A stretch of DNA of 64,000 bases, from contig NC_135247.1 of assembly GCF_947623445.1 (NCBI RefSeq), forward strand, positions 1,304,501-1,368,500, written 5' to 3'. Position 1 is the stretch's first letter; every line of letters begins with the position of its first letter. The stretch comes from Clavelina lepadiformis (taxonomy: Eukaryota > Chordata > Ascidiacea > Aplousobranchia > Clavelinidae). This document shows positions 1 to 12,852 of the stretch, piece after piece. The notes under the pieces are model-generated. The model worked only from the letters and a program-made list of their open reading frames with translations. It had not been told where the DNA came from and ran no database searches. The position numbers and the translations under genes are program-made.

Positions 1-2041
1 CAAGGAAGTTATAACTTAGAATTTATCCCTAGTTTCGCTTGAATCACACAATAACGTCATTTTGATGACAACGTGCTTTCTGTGGTGTGACGCTTTCATG
101 AACACTTCCTACTGTGATTGTTTGTTGTGCGTAATTCTTTGTAACGGGTGACGGCGAAGAACGAATCTACAGTTTATATTCTAATTATAATTTCTGCATA
201 TTATGAGACAGCGCTTAGACCTCCAAATTCAATCGTTGAGTTAACGTTTTTAACTATATACTTGAATGTTGTTGCTCGAACGTACAGTACAACGCTTCTC
301 TAAGTTCTTTTCACAGGCATCTACTTATTTTCATAAAACAATAAGTTATGGGCTATACAACCGACATGTTGTGATATCTTTCGCAGTATATTGTGGCTTT
401 ACATATTTGTGCACTTGTTAGCCAAGTTACTAAACGTTAGTTTTAAAGTTTAGTTTGAAATTTACAACCATTATATAAGATTGGCATTAAAACTAGAATT
501 GACACCACTTACAGCTGTCCGTCGCACAATTAATTTGCACTACAATTTAGTAAATATTAATAGCAAGCTCTTCTTCAAGTAAAGCAATATGTACATAGGA
601 GGAACCTAAAACAAATTAGTTTGAAATATTTTCCACTTCATCATATATGAACACCCCATTGTTTTAGACTCTAAATTTAAATTTAAAATTAAACTAAAAT
701 TTAGAGTTTTGTGTGCATCGTAACAAATGCGTCGCTTGCATGTAATTCCTTGAAGAATGCGAAAAACATGTACAAACTACCGCTCTACGTGTCCATTGTT
801 TATTAAATAAGTTACAAATTCTTTTTATGTGTACTTAAATACTTTTTTACCAACTGTTGCTTATATATAATTTGGTATAGAACGCAACAGCACGCTTTTG
901 AGGTTGACTCTGCTACTTTTTTCATGATTTACTTCCGCTGATGCAAGTCATGGCCGTGCTCAAATGCCCAGTTGTGTGAACTGGCGCAATCTAAAGCTTT
1001 AATCTCTTAAAAATGATTTAAATACAAAATTATTTCCTAATTTTGAAGCTTAAACTTTGATGCTTTAATATACACTCACAAAATATGTAGACAGCTGATT
1101 GGTACTTTACAAAACGTCTTAAATTCTATCATAATTATGACCACTGTGACATCAACACTTTTTATCTTGCTGATTATAATTATATACTGGGGCAACACGG
1201 TTCACCCTCCATCAACTTTTAAGGTTTTTATAAGATATTGGGACAAAGGAAAGTTTTTCGACATTTAAAGACTTCCTCAATAACATATCATATTTGTAAC
1301 AAATTGTGTTTCAACTCAAAATATTGGTAGGTGTCATTATTACTTTTTATCAATCTGTTTCGTGGATTTGTATTTTACGAATCTTTGATGTTAGCTTTTC
1401 GTACAATTTTTCAAAGACTGTTTATCGGAAATGCTTTTTGGACCATTTTACATACAAGGCGTACAATTTATTTCAATTATCAGTCAACATCAAACGCAAT
1501 GATGCGTGACGCCGATTTAAAATTATATTCTGAATACAATACAGTAAGCACAGATTATAACACGTAACCACGTATATATGGACTAAAACATATTGACAAA
1601 AAACACCAGTTAACAATTTCAATTTTCTCATTCTACGATCAGTCAAAGTCATAATTATCATGATGGCGCAAATTAAAAAGGAACTTCTAAAATTCTGCAG
1701 AAACATTACGGAAGCCAGTGCAATAAACATGATCATAACCAGATTTAACAAAAGGCCGCCAGTGATTTACAACATTTACAAAAACTATAGTGTCAGTTAT
1801 TTCCACATTTTACTGCAGATTTTCAGTAACCTGGCTCACATTTTCAGTAACTCACATTCCAAGCATCTTAATGTGGCCTACGTCATACTAATACCACTTA
1901 TGACAATAACGTTTAAACAACTGCACCGGCGCCACCTGTTGGCCAATGCAAAAGCAATTAAAAGAGCAAAATCTACATACATTCGGTTGCTACGGTGCTT
2001 ATGGTTTTACAATTAGCGAAAATGATTTGGTGGAAACGATT
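1..2041. other. Intergenic, no gene seen
   Basis: AT-rich sequence downstream of the annexin gene (which runs on the minus strand). Short open frames occur here, but none has coding character, splice sites in register or a recognisable motif. The part next to position 2042 should include the annexin 3' UTR; I could not pick out a clear AATAAA on the minus strand close to the stop codon. Confidence 0.6.
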
Positions 2042-5000
2042 CTAATTTCCGACCAAGGCAAGCAGAAGCTTCTTGTAATCTCCGCTCGTGTCGTCCTTGA
2101 TGTAACTGGGCAAGGTCTTCTTGAACATGGCCAAGAATTGCTCCTTGATTTCAACCATGTCCACCTTAAGCAAAAGCAATCGAGTGGTTAGTAAAAGATA
2201 AATTGTCATTCCGACGCTTGTGATTACTCAAAATCCTATTTTAATTTGACCGGGTCGTACTGAATAGTGTTTCATTTGACAATTCCAAATTGTATTTTAA
2301 CGATTAGCTTGCGCATCACGTGATAATTATTCTCCAAGCTTTCGAAGAATTCTCAGCGTAGACACAGTTTAGACAGAGGGCCACATGGCTCACCAAGAAA
2401 TATATTTAAATTTCTCGGGAAGGAAATTTGGCAACGGAAATGAAAGAAAAGTGCAGTGATTGCAACCGACTACACGGGTATCATTATGACGCAATAATTC
2501 CATAAAAAGTGACGTCAAAATAGAATATTGAATTACCTCACATCTGGACACGACCACACGAACTAGGGCGTCGTCCTTCGTGCCAAGTCCCTTCATAGAT
2601 TGATGCAAGCGTTTGGCGAAGTAGGCGGGCGCGTTACGCGAGACATCCACGACAGCGACCATCCCGTCCTCGATGTCGCCCGAAAACTCGCCCTTGATCG
2701 ATTTAACGATGTCCCGATTTGCGATCTGCGTCGATGTAATCAAGTGATTGTTAATAATTAATTAATTAATGGGCGCGAAACGGAAAACGGGATCTAAATA
2801 GGGGGTTCCCCTGACCTTATGATAGGCGTCGAAGGTCGCTCGAAGTTGAGGGAAGCCTCTGGAGGCCATGATGAGGTTAAAGGTCGCCTCGTCCGTTCCC
2901 CATTTCTTCTCTCCGGCCTGGTACAAGCTTTGGGCGTCCGCCTGGGCCTTGGCCTGGTCCACGGTCGTGCTCGTGTCTCTGCTGGCCTGAAAAAGTCAAG
3001 GACTCAGTTTCTTGCGCGAACCATCAACAAAGAGGACTCGTCAGTATTTGCCGATGGGTCATGCCCTCACCCGTTTTATTTTCATCTCCACACTTTTAAT
3101 CACAGACTATTATTAGAACATTTTCCGGTGTCCGTTTACAGCGTCGCGTTAGTTGGAGCGCGTAAATAAATCTACCCCGGGTTAATCTCATTACGCCGAT
3201 GATGGCAGGTCGAGGTGGGGAGTCAATAAGAAATTATTTACACAAAGAAGAGAATTGAAAAAAAGAGTTAAAAATTCTCGAACTCACGTTGTTCAAAGAG
3301 ACGAGAAGTTTCCTGAAGTGACCGCTGGTCTCGCTCATCAAAGCTTTCTCAAGGTCCTTCTTGTACAATCTCTTGTACTCGTCTCTGATCTCTTTGATCT
3401 CAGAATTGCTCCTCGACACCAATATCTCGATCAGCGTCTATTACGTAACAATGCGTTGTATATATTTGGAACACAGGTTGGTTGTTCTCAGAGACCAGCC
3501 AGTAGAACAAACTAAGCTATACGCGGCAGATGCAATATACAGGGGATGTTTCCAATTCGGGCAAATATCTCATCAAGTTGTTACAAAACCAGGAAATAAA
3601 TCACCGATTCCGTTGTTCCGGCCCCGGACATCGCTTCGTGGAGACAATATGCGTCATATTCACGTGACTTCATGAACATGGCAACCACCAGGTCTTCAAA
3701 ATTCCCGCTCAGCTCCGACTTTAGATCTTTCACCAAGTCCTGCAGATTGTTTTTGTCCGCTTAGTTGGTATAGATACTTCGTATACTCGATGTGTTAAAG
3801 CTAAGAGTTGGTAATAAATCATAAACTAGATCATACCCTTCCAAATGCTTGCTTGTACGTTTGCTTCAACTGTTGCCTTTGGGCGCTTGTCCTACTCCCA
3901 ATCACGCTTATAATCGCTTTTTCATCGGTACCTATGCAGTGCGGTGATGAAATAATTAAACTATTGTGACGTAAAATTCATATAAGAGTGACGTAATGGA
4001 TTCTCAACCAACCTAATCCCTTCATGGCTTTTCTCAAAACTTTGGCGTCGGCCTCAGGATCAAACGGCGAGTGTGGAACAACAGTACCGTGAGTCTTAAT
4101 GGTCATAGCGGCCATACCTTGCGTTACTTGAGCCATTTTACCGTGTTTAGCAGCACTTGGTTGAGCGTAGGCTGAAAAACGAAACTCTATTAGCTTTGAA
4201 ATACAACTGAACTACAGCACTAACAATAACAGAAATCTCACCAAGATTGAGCAATATTGCACTGGGAGCAAAAAAATAAAAACCTATTTGCTGTTAAAAA
4301 CACATAAAACATAAAATTTAGAAGAAGCAGAGTTTCATCCTTGCATTTTAGTACACAAAGCAAAACCGATTTTTCCAACTGAAAGTCTGAAACTAAATTG
4401 AAGCCAACGATCACACGAAGCCAGCTGCATGAAGGGATGGGACAAATGAAAAAAGTTTCCAATTTGCAAGAATAGCGAAACTGTCTATTTACGTGTTGTA
4501 CGTTTCTGTCCGCGTTTGACTCGGCAATTCCAGCCCCTGTCACAACTTCCTGTTTTCATCATTACTAGAACTCTGCTTCAAAGTATCAACTGATCCTGGT
4601 GAAAAGCTTAAACCGTTTTAGATTTAATCAACACAGGCTTGCTAGCAGCAAGTGAGCTGGCTATGGGCATTATTATTCAGCATGGGCACAAATACCAGCG
4701 GATACGAAAGCAGACGATCCTATACTGATGATGTAGGCATTCCATAGAAAAAACTTTCATTTTTAAGAGCAGCTATTAACGTATAAATTATTAAAACTGT
4801 AAACACTGTACAGTTGAATAAAATCGCTGGAATAATCTTAAAATAGTCTGAACGTCTTTCTAAGAAAAACGTTCTATGTTTTCTATTGGTAACTCAATAC
4901 TGTATAGGTCTTATACCAATATATATGATTTAGTTCTATTGCTAACCTTAACCATTTGACAGAATAAATATGAGCGTCGTTTCTTAAAATAATGCCTACC

Positions 5001-7963
5001 ACAATCCTGCATAATTATTATCAATGCACAGACCATCGTGAGCAACAAGAATACGCACGTTGAGATACGGCAAAGTTGCTGTTACCATAACAAGCCGATA
5101 ACCTTACTCATGCTGTAAATTAGCAAACACTCATTCAGCACCGAGCGCTATTCTTTCTACAAGGATTTCACAATCGAGGAAGTCTGGTGTTTGGTTTAAA
5201 CGTCCGGTGACATTTATACACAACTGACTGCGTAGCGCATTTACAAACTGATTATTACAAAACCGCAACATATTTTCCAGTTCTCTTCGCTTCACATACA
5301 AGTGGTCAAAAACGCCCATTGCTGTAGCCCTAGCATTGTAATAACATTAGACAGCGCTGCAAGAAAACAAAACGGGAAAACAAATAGAGCGGGAAACGTC
5401 AGTCAACAACACAGCTGCTGGTTTCTGTGTTGAAATTGAATTAGCTTGTGTATTTACTTTTTCATTTTACATTCAACCAAAACTGTTGTCGAATATCGCA
5501 ACGTAAACCGATACCGTTACCTTTAAACAATAACAAACTCCGTTTCCTTTCTACTCTACAAGCGCTGTCAAGCTTCTGCACGCAAGGCTATGGACTGTAA
5601 ACCAAACACAAGCGACAATGTGAAATCGCGACATTCTGTGACGTAATTCAACGTGATTGGCCGACGATATTAATAACCCAGCATTTAGCACAGACAATAT
5701 AGTATTTGCACTTCGCATGCATTTTATATCTATTTTATGCATGTCTTGTTGACATAACATCAACAATACTCTCCAACAAACGCCAAATTGTCGACTGTTC
5801 TCTAAAAGATTCAGGCCTTCCTACCGCTTACAATGAAAGCTTTCAACAGAATCATGAACCGTTACAGCGAAAGCAAACTCTCCAATCTGTGTCGACCAGT
5901 TGCCACACGAGACGCAACAATGGCGATGTCTACGTCATAAAAGAATAACAACGAAAAGAGCATTTGTTACTTCGCTATATTCAAAACAGCTTTGCCCTCG
6001 CCCAACTTAATATTACTACAATCGGAATTCGCGGAAGCAGCACAACTTTTGCTACACGACGGGTTAATTGTCTGTGAGTTTTCAGTTAATGTCTATTGGC
6101 AATTGAAAGTGCATTACTAACAGCCATGATTATTTATTTGTATGTAGCCTACGGTGGTCCACCTAGCAATTACTTGTCGTACATAATAATTTTACGCTCA
6201 CATTAACGGCAGTGTGACGTGTGTTTATCTCTGGCGTGCTTGACAAAGTTACCCATTAGCAAAGGCAAACATTAAGTGCGTTTAACATCCTGACGCCCAC
6301 CACAGAACATGCTGTGGTGAATGTACAACTCACTAACACATTGCAATGATAATTTAATCACTATTCGTGTTATACACGTTGATATTTCGCAGACACAGAC
6401 ACTATTTCACACCTTTACCTAATCTTGCTTAGAAAAAACAACAAATTACATAGTTACTTATTTATCTACATTTTATTGGATGACAACGGAACAAGGTTGT
6501 TTCAGTGCTTACAGTTAAAGGTAAAATTGATCATTGTAAAAATTTCGAACGAGCAAAGATTTGTTGTTTATACAAGTACATGTACAAAATTACTTGGAAC
6601 TAGTTGTCAAAAAGTGCAATTTGCAATCAGTGCAGTAACTCAGGTCTTCAAATATTCAACAAATTACAGAAAAAATATAGAGAGTTCCACAAAACAACAG
6701 ATATATTATGATGACCAAAATCCTAAAGCAAACACGTACAAACAGAAAGACAAACAAAGACTGTATTGAGTCAAGATCGACTGCGGCCATTGTATAGTCG
6801 ATGTGTTTAATAGTATTCACTGTTCGTTTTATGTACGCTTAAGTGCAATTTGCCACAGAAAACGCATCACAACACCGTGGTAGGTTGGCAATCTCAAACA
6901 ATTCGATAAACCAAGCCGCAAACATGCATTCTCTATAAAATCTAACGATATCATTCAATAAAAATATAAAACAAACCAACGATCTGATTACGTCAAAAAA
7001 TATATAATGGGATTGACGGCCAAAGGGCACATAACTAAGCTTCATACACTGCTTAGAAGAAAAGCATCACCACAAATTATGTTTACTTTATTAATTAAGT
7101 ATTTGAAAACCTCCGTTGAAGCATAAAATATGATGTTAACGAGGCTTTTCATAGAATGACAACAAATTAGTGACTGTTACCTGGTTGAACCGGGGCTTGT
7201 CCGTACTGGGGTTGAGCAGCTTGCTGTCCATACAACTGACCCTGAGTGGGCATCGGGTAACCCTGACCTTGGGGAGGTGCCCCATATCCTGGTTGAGGAG
7301 CTGTGGCAGCAGGAGGGGCACCATACGGTTGCTGTGGGGCTGATGTGTGTGGTGGGGCACCATACGGTTGCTGTGGAGCACCATATGGCGCCTGCGCTGG
7401 ATAACCTGGGGCTCCAGCACCTGGGGCTGGGTATCCTCCTCCATAACCAGGCTGGCCATAATTCTGAGCTGGCGGTTGCGAAGTTACACTGTCAAAACCT
7501 ACAGTAAAGAGCAAAGTTTTATTTAAATTCAAGTCAGTTACTTCTTACGGCAGAGTAAGTTCATTCAATGCCTTCACAAGCGAAGGCGGCTTGAAACGAA
7601 CTACTGTATAATCATCTCTTTGCAAACGACAAAAAAACTTACCAATGCCACCTGGTGCTGGGTAACCTCCAGAAGGCGGGTAATTTCCCCCTGGAGCAGG
7701 GGGATAACCACTGGGACCGCCAGATTGTGGGTAACCTCCACTTGCTGCAGGATATCCACCAGGGGCTGGTGGATAGCCGCCTTGTGCTGGTGGATAGCCC
7801 CCAGGGGCTCCTCCTGGGGCTGATGGGTATCCAGGCTGCAAAAAAATATGTTTACATTGACTCAACAACAAAGCAGGAGAACAAACAAGTAATTCCAGTG
7901 AAAATTACTGACCTGTTGGGGCGGGTATCCTTGTCCGCCGGGTGGGGGGTAGCCGTAGGACAT
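2042..7963 (-). CDS. ANXA7-like: Annexin A7-like (synexin) protein, 10 exons, 527 aa
   Basis: Calcium-dependent phospholipid-binding protein. Exons on the minus strand: 7963-7913, 7835-7643, 7498-7181, 4171-4013, 3931-3837, 3739-3605, 3437-3288, 2986-2816, 2725-2537, 2164-2042 (1584 nt, exactly 528 codons with stop). Residues 1-187 form a low-complexity Tyr/Pro/Gly/Gln-rich tail starting [15 protein letters not shown], as in annexins A7 and A11, where this tail drives self-association. Four annexin repeats follow. Type II Ca sites are visible as KGLGTDE (repeat I), SGAGTTES (II), KKWGTDE (III, GxGT altered to KWGT) and KGLGTKDD (IV). Repeats III-IV carry [11 protein letters not shown] and ANRD, and the C-terminus LLLALVGN closely matches vertebrate A7 (LLLAIVGQ), so A7 is preferred over A11. 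The 3.0-kb intron between exons 3 and 4 separates tail from core. All introns are GT-AG and frames join without gaps. Start chosen at the only Met giving the conserved MSY beginning. Confidence 0.93.
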
Positions 7964-9547
7964 TTTATAAGTTCCTGCTCTGGGCACCAACTTTTTAACT
8001 TATATGTAAACTGCAAAAAATATCATCCAATAAAACACACTTAAGTAAGGTATAGGAAGAGTACATGCAAAATATACACCTACAGGTGCAAGTTGTTTGC
8101 TTATAATGCTGAGTCACAGACTTAAATCAAGTCGTAATTTCGAATGTCTTGGCGTGACTCTAGTCTCAAACAGGAAAGTATGGACGTTTTCAATGTAAAA
8201 ACATGAGTGCAGAAACACAAATGTTGGTGAGAAAGCATCAATTCTTTGTATAATCAAACTTATAACTTGGTAAACAAATAACCAAATTTGCCTAATTGTG
8301 TGTTATAATTTTGCAAATGTGTAAAATCTCAGCATGAACGTTGACGAATCTTTTGGTGCACATGCGACAGTCACCAATGTTCAAGCCAAACTTCTACATT
8401 TTCATGTCAATTTGTAACATAGTTCTAATCGAGATCTCAGTGAATGGCTCTGCAATGATGTACACATGATTTCAAAAACTGCTACGCTTTCCAGTCTGGG
8501 CTCGAGTTAATGTTCCCACATAAAAAACCAAAATTATCGGCATAAAAATTGGAAGATTTCCATAACAAATGATACTTTGCCCTTAAGCAATTATTAACAG
8601 ACCTAAACCCATGACCTTTATCTGACAGGTGTAAAACAAATTTAAGCGACATAACGCAGCGAACTTTATTGAGTTATTTTTAACTTACATCGAATCACAT
8701 TGTATTGCATTAGATTGACTCGACTTGACTCAAGTTAGTTTTATTTGACTTAAGTTTTTAAGAAAAATGACTTGGTTAGCCTACAGCCCTACAACCTGAC
8801 ATTGTGACAATTTCCATAGGTCTATTAGTACGCATATTCTGATATTGTCTGCATATTTTCAATATTATAAATAAGATTCAATTGACATATAATACTGTAA
8901 TCACTATACATCAACCCCAGTGCTTGAAGGCCACTGACTGAGCACAGTTGAGTAAACTATGACAACTTTCAGTACCATAGTAATAACTTACAAACATATG
9001 AACAGCGGAACCAATATTATCAGAATATAGGTCTATCTTTTTAACCTGTTATTGATTAAATTGCATACGTAGGCCTACGCATTTAGGCACCTTATAGTAT
9101 TTTGGTTGCCATGGCAGTACAAACTAAAGAGCATGCTTGCGTTTCAGCTAGCCTATCAACAATTTATTTGCAGGCACAAAAATAAACCTGCTGCGCTGGT
9201 TGAGCCTTAGCACCAGCTATTACAGTGTTCGGCATTCATTAGGCCTATGAGCTACCATCTAACTGCGTCATCAACCATTACGCTCAGTAATAGGCCAACG
9301 GCAACTTATAGCCGTCATGCAGGCCGTCACTGTCAGTATGAACAGACCATGACATTGCATTTTAGCCATTACAGCCGAGTGAGCTTGTTCGAACTCAAAA
9401 AGATTGAGAGTTCAAGCGATATGTTAGTTGCCTAAGGCGAGCTGGTCTTACTACAGTAATTCTGTAGTACGGTATTGTTACTGGGTTCCACGTAAGTCTA
9501 CCTGACGAAGTACCGGTATCACAGCCTTTTGAGGAAGTGACAATCCA
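7964..9547. other. Intergenic, upstream of annexin
   Basis: Promoter-side flank of the annexin gene. It is AT-rich with scattered taggcctac-type short motifs. No convincing coding exon or RNA gene was seen; the frame at 9247-9435 has no features of a gene. Confidence 0.5.
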
Positions 9548-9666
9548 CAGTGTTGCCACTCAAAAAAGAAATTAACCCTACCAGCACACCTAAAAAAAAC
9601 CCTACATCTCCCTACGCAGTTTGAACAAATAAAAAAAGAAATTTTGGCAGTTTTATGGCACTTTAT

Positions 9667-9710
9667 AACTACTTTAGTTTCAGTTCAAAAGCACCAGAAC
9701 TAAAGTAGTT
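9667..9710. repeat. Perfect 13-bp inverted repeat (hairpin)
   Basis: AACTACTTTAGTT at 9667-9679 and its exact reverse complement at 9698-9710 enclose an 18-nt loop. It lies inside the putative hAT-like element. Function unknown; it could be a sub-terminal palindrome of that element. Confidence 0.6.
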
Positions 9711-10760
9711 CAACATTTACTGACATTTGTGTTTCCACTAATCGAATATATCAGTAATGTTGAATTTATAACAAGAGCAATAGCAGATAACATTCTTTGG
9801 TGCTTGTACTCAACAACTAAGTCAGAATATAAACCACCAGGGTTATCTTACCTCAATTTTCTGAATTTTAGTGGTGAAGCTGAGCCATACATGTTATCAT
9901 ACCCTATATACACCAAGCAAACTCTATCAAACTAAAGCAAGCCCATCATAAGACATCTTCTAACGCAAAAAATATTAAAAAAAAAAATAAAACAACTCAC
10001 AGTACGATACAGCATCACAGTAAACAACTCACGATACAGCATCACAGTAAACAACTCACAGTACGAAACATTCTTTTACAAGTACATCAGACTGCCAAAT
10101 GTCATAACTAACATCACAAAAACATTAAACAATTGCAATATTAATTTTACAGTTAGTGGAATACTGTCTGCAAAACATTGAAGCACTTGTCATAGACACA
10201 TAGTGTTAAAATCACGGAAATGATAAATTACAAAAAATAAGCTAGTTACCGTATTATACGTGCAAATAGGCAGTATTAACACAGTGTCTCATAACCACAG
10301 TTACTGTACCATTATCAAATGACAAACATTTATGAATATAAATCACAAAGTTGTCTAAGAAACTAATTAGGCAGTGATCTTCTGAGATCAAAAACAAAAA
10401 GGAAAATGATCATTGTCCATAAATCACTCATCAACCATCACAAAACAAGATCACTTCATTCCTGTCTGTTCAATCTGCTGATTCTGCTCATCTGCTGTCT
10501 CATTCTCCAGTCTCCACCTGCTGGGCTTCTCCAACTCTTTTTGCAATTTACAATTATTAGTATAACCATAACCAAGACTTAAAACTAGGTCAGCCCTGAC
10601 GTACAGCTTCAATCTGACAATTTACTTAACTAAAGTGTCCATTGTTACTACAATGAGTCCATTGTTACTACATGAGATAGAACGCATTGTTTCATAATCT
10701 GATCAAACAACTCGTCTAGACCGGGAAAATGCATGTCTAATTCAACAATGCTAATTCATT

Positions 10761-10804
10761 AAAGAGCCGCATGCGGCTCGAGAGCCGCAGTTTGGCCACC
10801 CCTG
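10761..10804 (-). mobile_element. Solo hAT-type terminus
   Basis: Read on the minus strand it starts CAGGGGTGGCCAAACTGCGG and continues through the GC-rich palindrome gagccgcatgcggctc. This is the style of many hAT MITE ends. No matching second end was found nearby, so this is a fragment. Confidence 0.5.
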
Positions 10805-10940
10805 GTTTAGACCATGTTTTTGTCATTATTCAGTAAATTTATTATTTGAATTTATTTTTATTTTACTTTAAACAAAAGGAAATCTATGAATAAAGGTGAA
10901 AAACCCGTAGGGTCACCCTACAGTGTAGGGTTGTACCCTA

Positions 10941-11300
10941 CAGGCATGCACAACATACGGCCCGCGGGCCGCATGCGGCCCGCGAAACCTTTTCAAGCGG
11001 CCCACGAGATATTCCGTGATTTCGCTCATTCAGGCATTTTCTCCACGGTTACAGTTACATAATCAACGAATCCGATGCTTTACCGCCGCTAAGCGTTCAA
11101 AACAACTAGATACTGTAGTGCGAGAGGCAACCGTCTCTTGACAGTAACCATCTTCTCAACGATATCTCTTATTCAACGGTTAATCGGTCACATTATATAA
11201 AGTAGGCTACACGTTAGTTACAACAACGTTAGCACGCGGCCCGCGAAAAATATTTTTTCGCTAAAACGGCCCGTGTACTGTTTTGAGTTGTGCATGCCTG
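10941..11300. mobile_element. hAT-like MITE, 360 bp
   Basis: Terminal inverted repeats CAGGCATGCACAAC and GTTGTGCATGCCTG are perfect over 14 bp and have the hAT CAG/CTG ends. Internally it carries the GC-rich cggcccgcgggccgcatgcgg motif near one end and cggcccg near the other. It has no coding capacity. It sits in the CCCTAC-rich region of the larger element, which makes the target duplication ambiguous. Confidence 0.75.
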
Positions 11301-11495
11301 CCCTACACCCTACAAGGGGCCAAAAAACCCTACCGTAGGGTAAAATCCCTACGAGTGGCAACCTTGAATCCGTAGAAAGAAAATTGATATATCACATTCC
11401 CAATAGCAGTTTTAACTGAACACATGCTAAAATTTACTCGTGACGTAACCAATCTGCTATTTTTAGTAGCACCCTACTATTGAATACGTCATGTA

Positions 11496-11733
11496 CAATG
11501 TTCCCGCTAAGCTGCGCGCGTGCGCAAATGCGCACTGCTGACACGGTCTCCGCGCATAAAAAATCTGTGCTGCGCACAAGAAAAAAATCCATCCTGAATT
11601 GAAAATAAAATAAACGCATAATAATGGCCACAGTGCGCACGTGGCACGTCTGATGTTGCTCACAGCTGTCCAAGGGACCGTTCAGGGAATTAGTGTGTTT
11701 GCTCAGACTCGTGAAAAATTAGAGGGAACATTG
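11496..11733. mobile_element. MITE, 238 bp, adjoining the tRNA domain
   Basis: Ends are CAATGTTCCCGCTAA and TTAGAGGGAACATTG, inverted with one mismatch. The interior has GC-rich gctgcgcgcgtgcgc near one end. Its right end abuts the first 158-bp tRNA-Ser unit. No clear target duplication, perhaps because tRNA repeat expansion rewrote the right flank. Confidence 0.6.
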
Positions 11734-11812
11734 ACGCTGACATAAAATTACGATTTCATAAGTGATTCGAGAAGTGTGCGATTTTATCAATTTGCATTGA
11801 TCATTAAGCACA

Positions 11813-11894
11813 ATTGTCGTGGCCGATTGGTTAAGCCGACAGACTAGATATCTGTTGGGCTCTGCCCGCGTAGGTTCGAATCCTGCCGACAACG
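11813..11894 (+). pseudogene. tRNA-Ser(AGA), probably degenerate
   Basis: 82-nt tRNA-Ser with long variable arm and B box ggttcgaatcc. The anticodon loop is CTAGATA (anticodon AGA), with a pyrimidine at position 37 where a purine is expected. The A box is altered (ggccgattgg) and the first acceptor pair is A-C. Confidence 0.65.
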
Positions 11895-11970
11895 CTGACA
11901 TAAAATTACGTTTTCATAAGTGATTCGAGAAAAGTTTGATTACATCTATTTGCATTGAACATTAAGCACA

Positions 11971-12052
11971 GTTGTCGTGGCCGAGTGGTTAAGGCGACAG
12001 ACTTGAAATCTGTTGGGCTCTGCCCGCGTAGGTTCGAATCCTGCCAACAACG
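11971..12052 (+). tRNA. tRNA-Ser(TGA)
   Basis: 82 nt. The acceptor stem GTTGTCG pairs with CAACAAC apart from one mismatch. The anticodon stem ACAGA/TCTGT is perfect with loop CTTGAAA, and A box (tggccgagtgg) and B box (ggttcgaatcc) are intact. A TTTT run lies about 20 nt downstream. It is the best tRNA of the first Ser triplet. Confidence 0.8.
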
Positions 12053-12128
12053 CTGACATAAATTTTCTTTTTCATAAGTGATTCGAGAAATGTGGCATGT
12101 TATCAATTTGCATTGATCATTAAGCACA

Positions 12129-12210
12129 ATTGTCGTGGCCGAGTGGTTAAGGTGAAAGACTAGAAATCTGTTGGCATCTGCCCGCGTAGGTTCGAATCCT
12201 GCCGACAACG
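12129..12210 (+). pseudogene. tRNA-Ser(AGA), degenerate
   Basis: Same 82-nt frame with loop CTAGAAA. The anticodon stem is AAAGA/TCTGT (mismatch), the D arm has ggtgaaag instead of ggcgacag, and the variable arm is altered (ggcatctgccc). Confidence 0.6.
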
Positions 12211-12219
12211 CTGACATAA

Positions 12220-12258
12220 CGTCTAGTCTAATCTAGTCTAGTCTAGTCTAGTTTAGTC
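12220..12258. repeat. Short GTCTA tandem repeat
   Basis: About seven imperfect copies of the 5-mer gtcta directly after the tRNA-Ser triplet. The same GTCTAG core recurs in the 28-bp satellite and at the satellite junctions of the macrosatellite. Confidence 0.75.
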
Positions 12259-12475
12259 TTAGTCATAATTTTCAAAGCTTTTCACTTAACTGTACATATT
12301 TTCATCTTAAATTGAGCAAATCATTAACATCATCGTCTACATCTTCATCGTTGCATGTATCTCTGAATGTTACACAGTCACGAGCGAAAACCACCGTGAC
12401 ATTAGTGCTAAATTAAGCCGTTTACTGGTTTTGTTATAAGTATTATTAGAACGGAGATCCATATAAAACATCGAG

Positions 12476-12593
12476 GTCAGGATGGACGAATGGTCTAAGG
12501 CGCCAGACTCAAGCAGAGGCTTAGTCGCTTTGTGCGGCTCTACGGTGTTCTGGTCTCCGAATCTAAGCGTGGGTTCGAATCCCACTTCTGACA
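12476..12593 (+). tRNA. tRNA-Leu(CAA) with 34-nt intron, partly degenerate
   Basis: Starts GTCAGGATGG and ends TTCTGAC plus discriminator A. The anticodon-loop segment CTCAAG is followed by an intron beginning cagaggctta, then ttctgg, as in animal tRNA-Leu(CAA) genes. Compared with the intact minus-strand copies, the A box (ggacgaatgg) and the variable arm (gaatctaagcg for gaatggaggcg) have changed, so activity is doubtful. Confidence 0.7.
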
Positions 12594-12779
12594 GTAGTTT
12601 TGGAAAGTTTTACTTCACATACCGTATATGCTAACTTTGTGTCGGATTGCATTGATGTGAACAGTAAAATTGAACATTGCGAAATTTATTTCTTAGTTCC
12701 ACAACGGTTCGATCAAGTAATTTTTTCCGATTTTCTAGACTGGATCGTTTTTTAAAGGGTAAAAGGTTGGTATGAGTTT

Positions 12780-12852
12780 GTCTCTGTGGCGCAATGGATT
12801 AGCGCGTTGAACTTCTAATCCAGAGGTTCCGGGTTCGAGACCCGGCAGGGAT
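12780..12852 (+). tRNA. tRNA-Arg(TCT)
   Basis: 73 nt. Acceptor GTCTCTG pairs with CAGGGAT (G-T wobbles), A box tggcgcaatgg and B box gggttcgagaccc are present, anticodon TCT in loop CTTCTAA. The anticodon stem TTGAA/TCCAG has one mismatch compared with CTGGA/TCTAG in the minus-strand copies. TTTT lies about 17 nt downstream. Confidence 0.8.

Larger units (their letters stand above)
9548..11366. mobile_element. Possible non-autonomous hAT-like element with other elements nested in it
   Basis: The ends are inverted: CAGTGTTGCCACTC at 9548 and GAGTGGCAACCTTG ending at 11366 (two mismatches), each followed inward by runs of CCCTAC/GTAGGG. The CAG...CTG-like ends suggest hAT. No transposase frame lies between them, so it would be a deletion derivative. 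It contains a hAT terminus at 10761-10804 and a complete MITE at 10941-11300. A clean 8-bp target duplication was not found, so the pairing of the two ends is uncertain. Confidence 0.4.
11734..12215 (+). repeat. Three tandem 158-bp tRNA-Ser units
   Basis: The tRNA-Ser sequences start at 11813, 11971 and 12129, exactly 158 bp apart. Each is followed by the same ~76-nt spacer (cgctgacataaaattacg ... tttgcattgatcattaagca). This unit is the building block that recurs in the 2.1-kb macrosatellite further on. Confidence 0.85.

Noticed and set aside
10933-11308. 8-bp target duplication for the MITE at 10941
   Set aside because: Both flanks are CCCTAC-rich repeats, so the partial match (ccctac) cannot be told from background.
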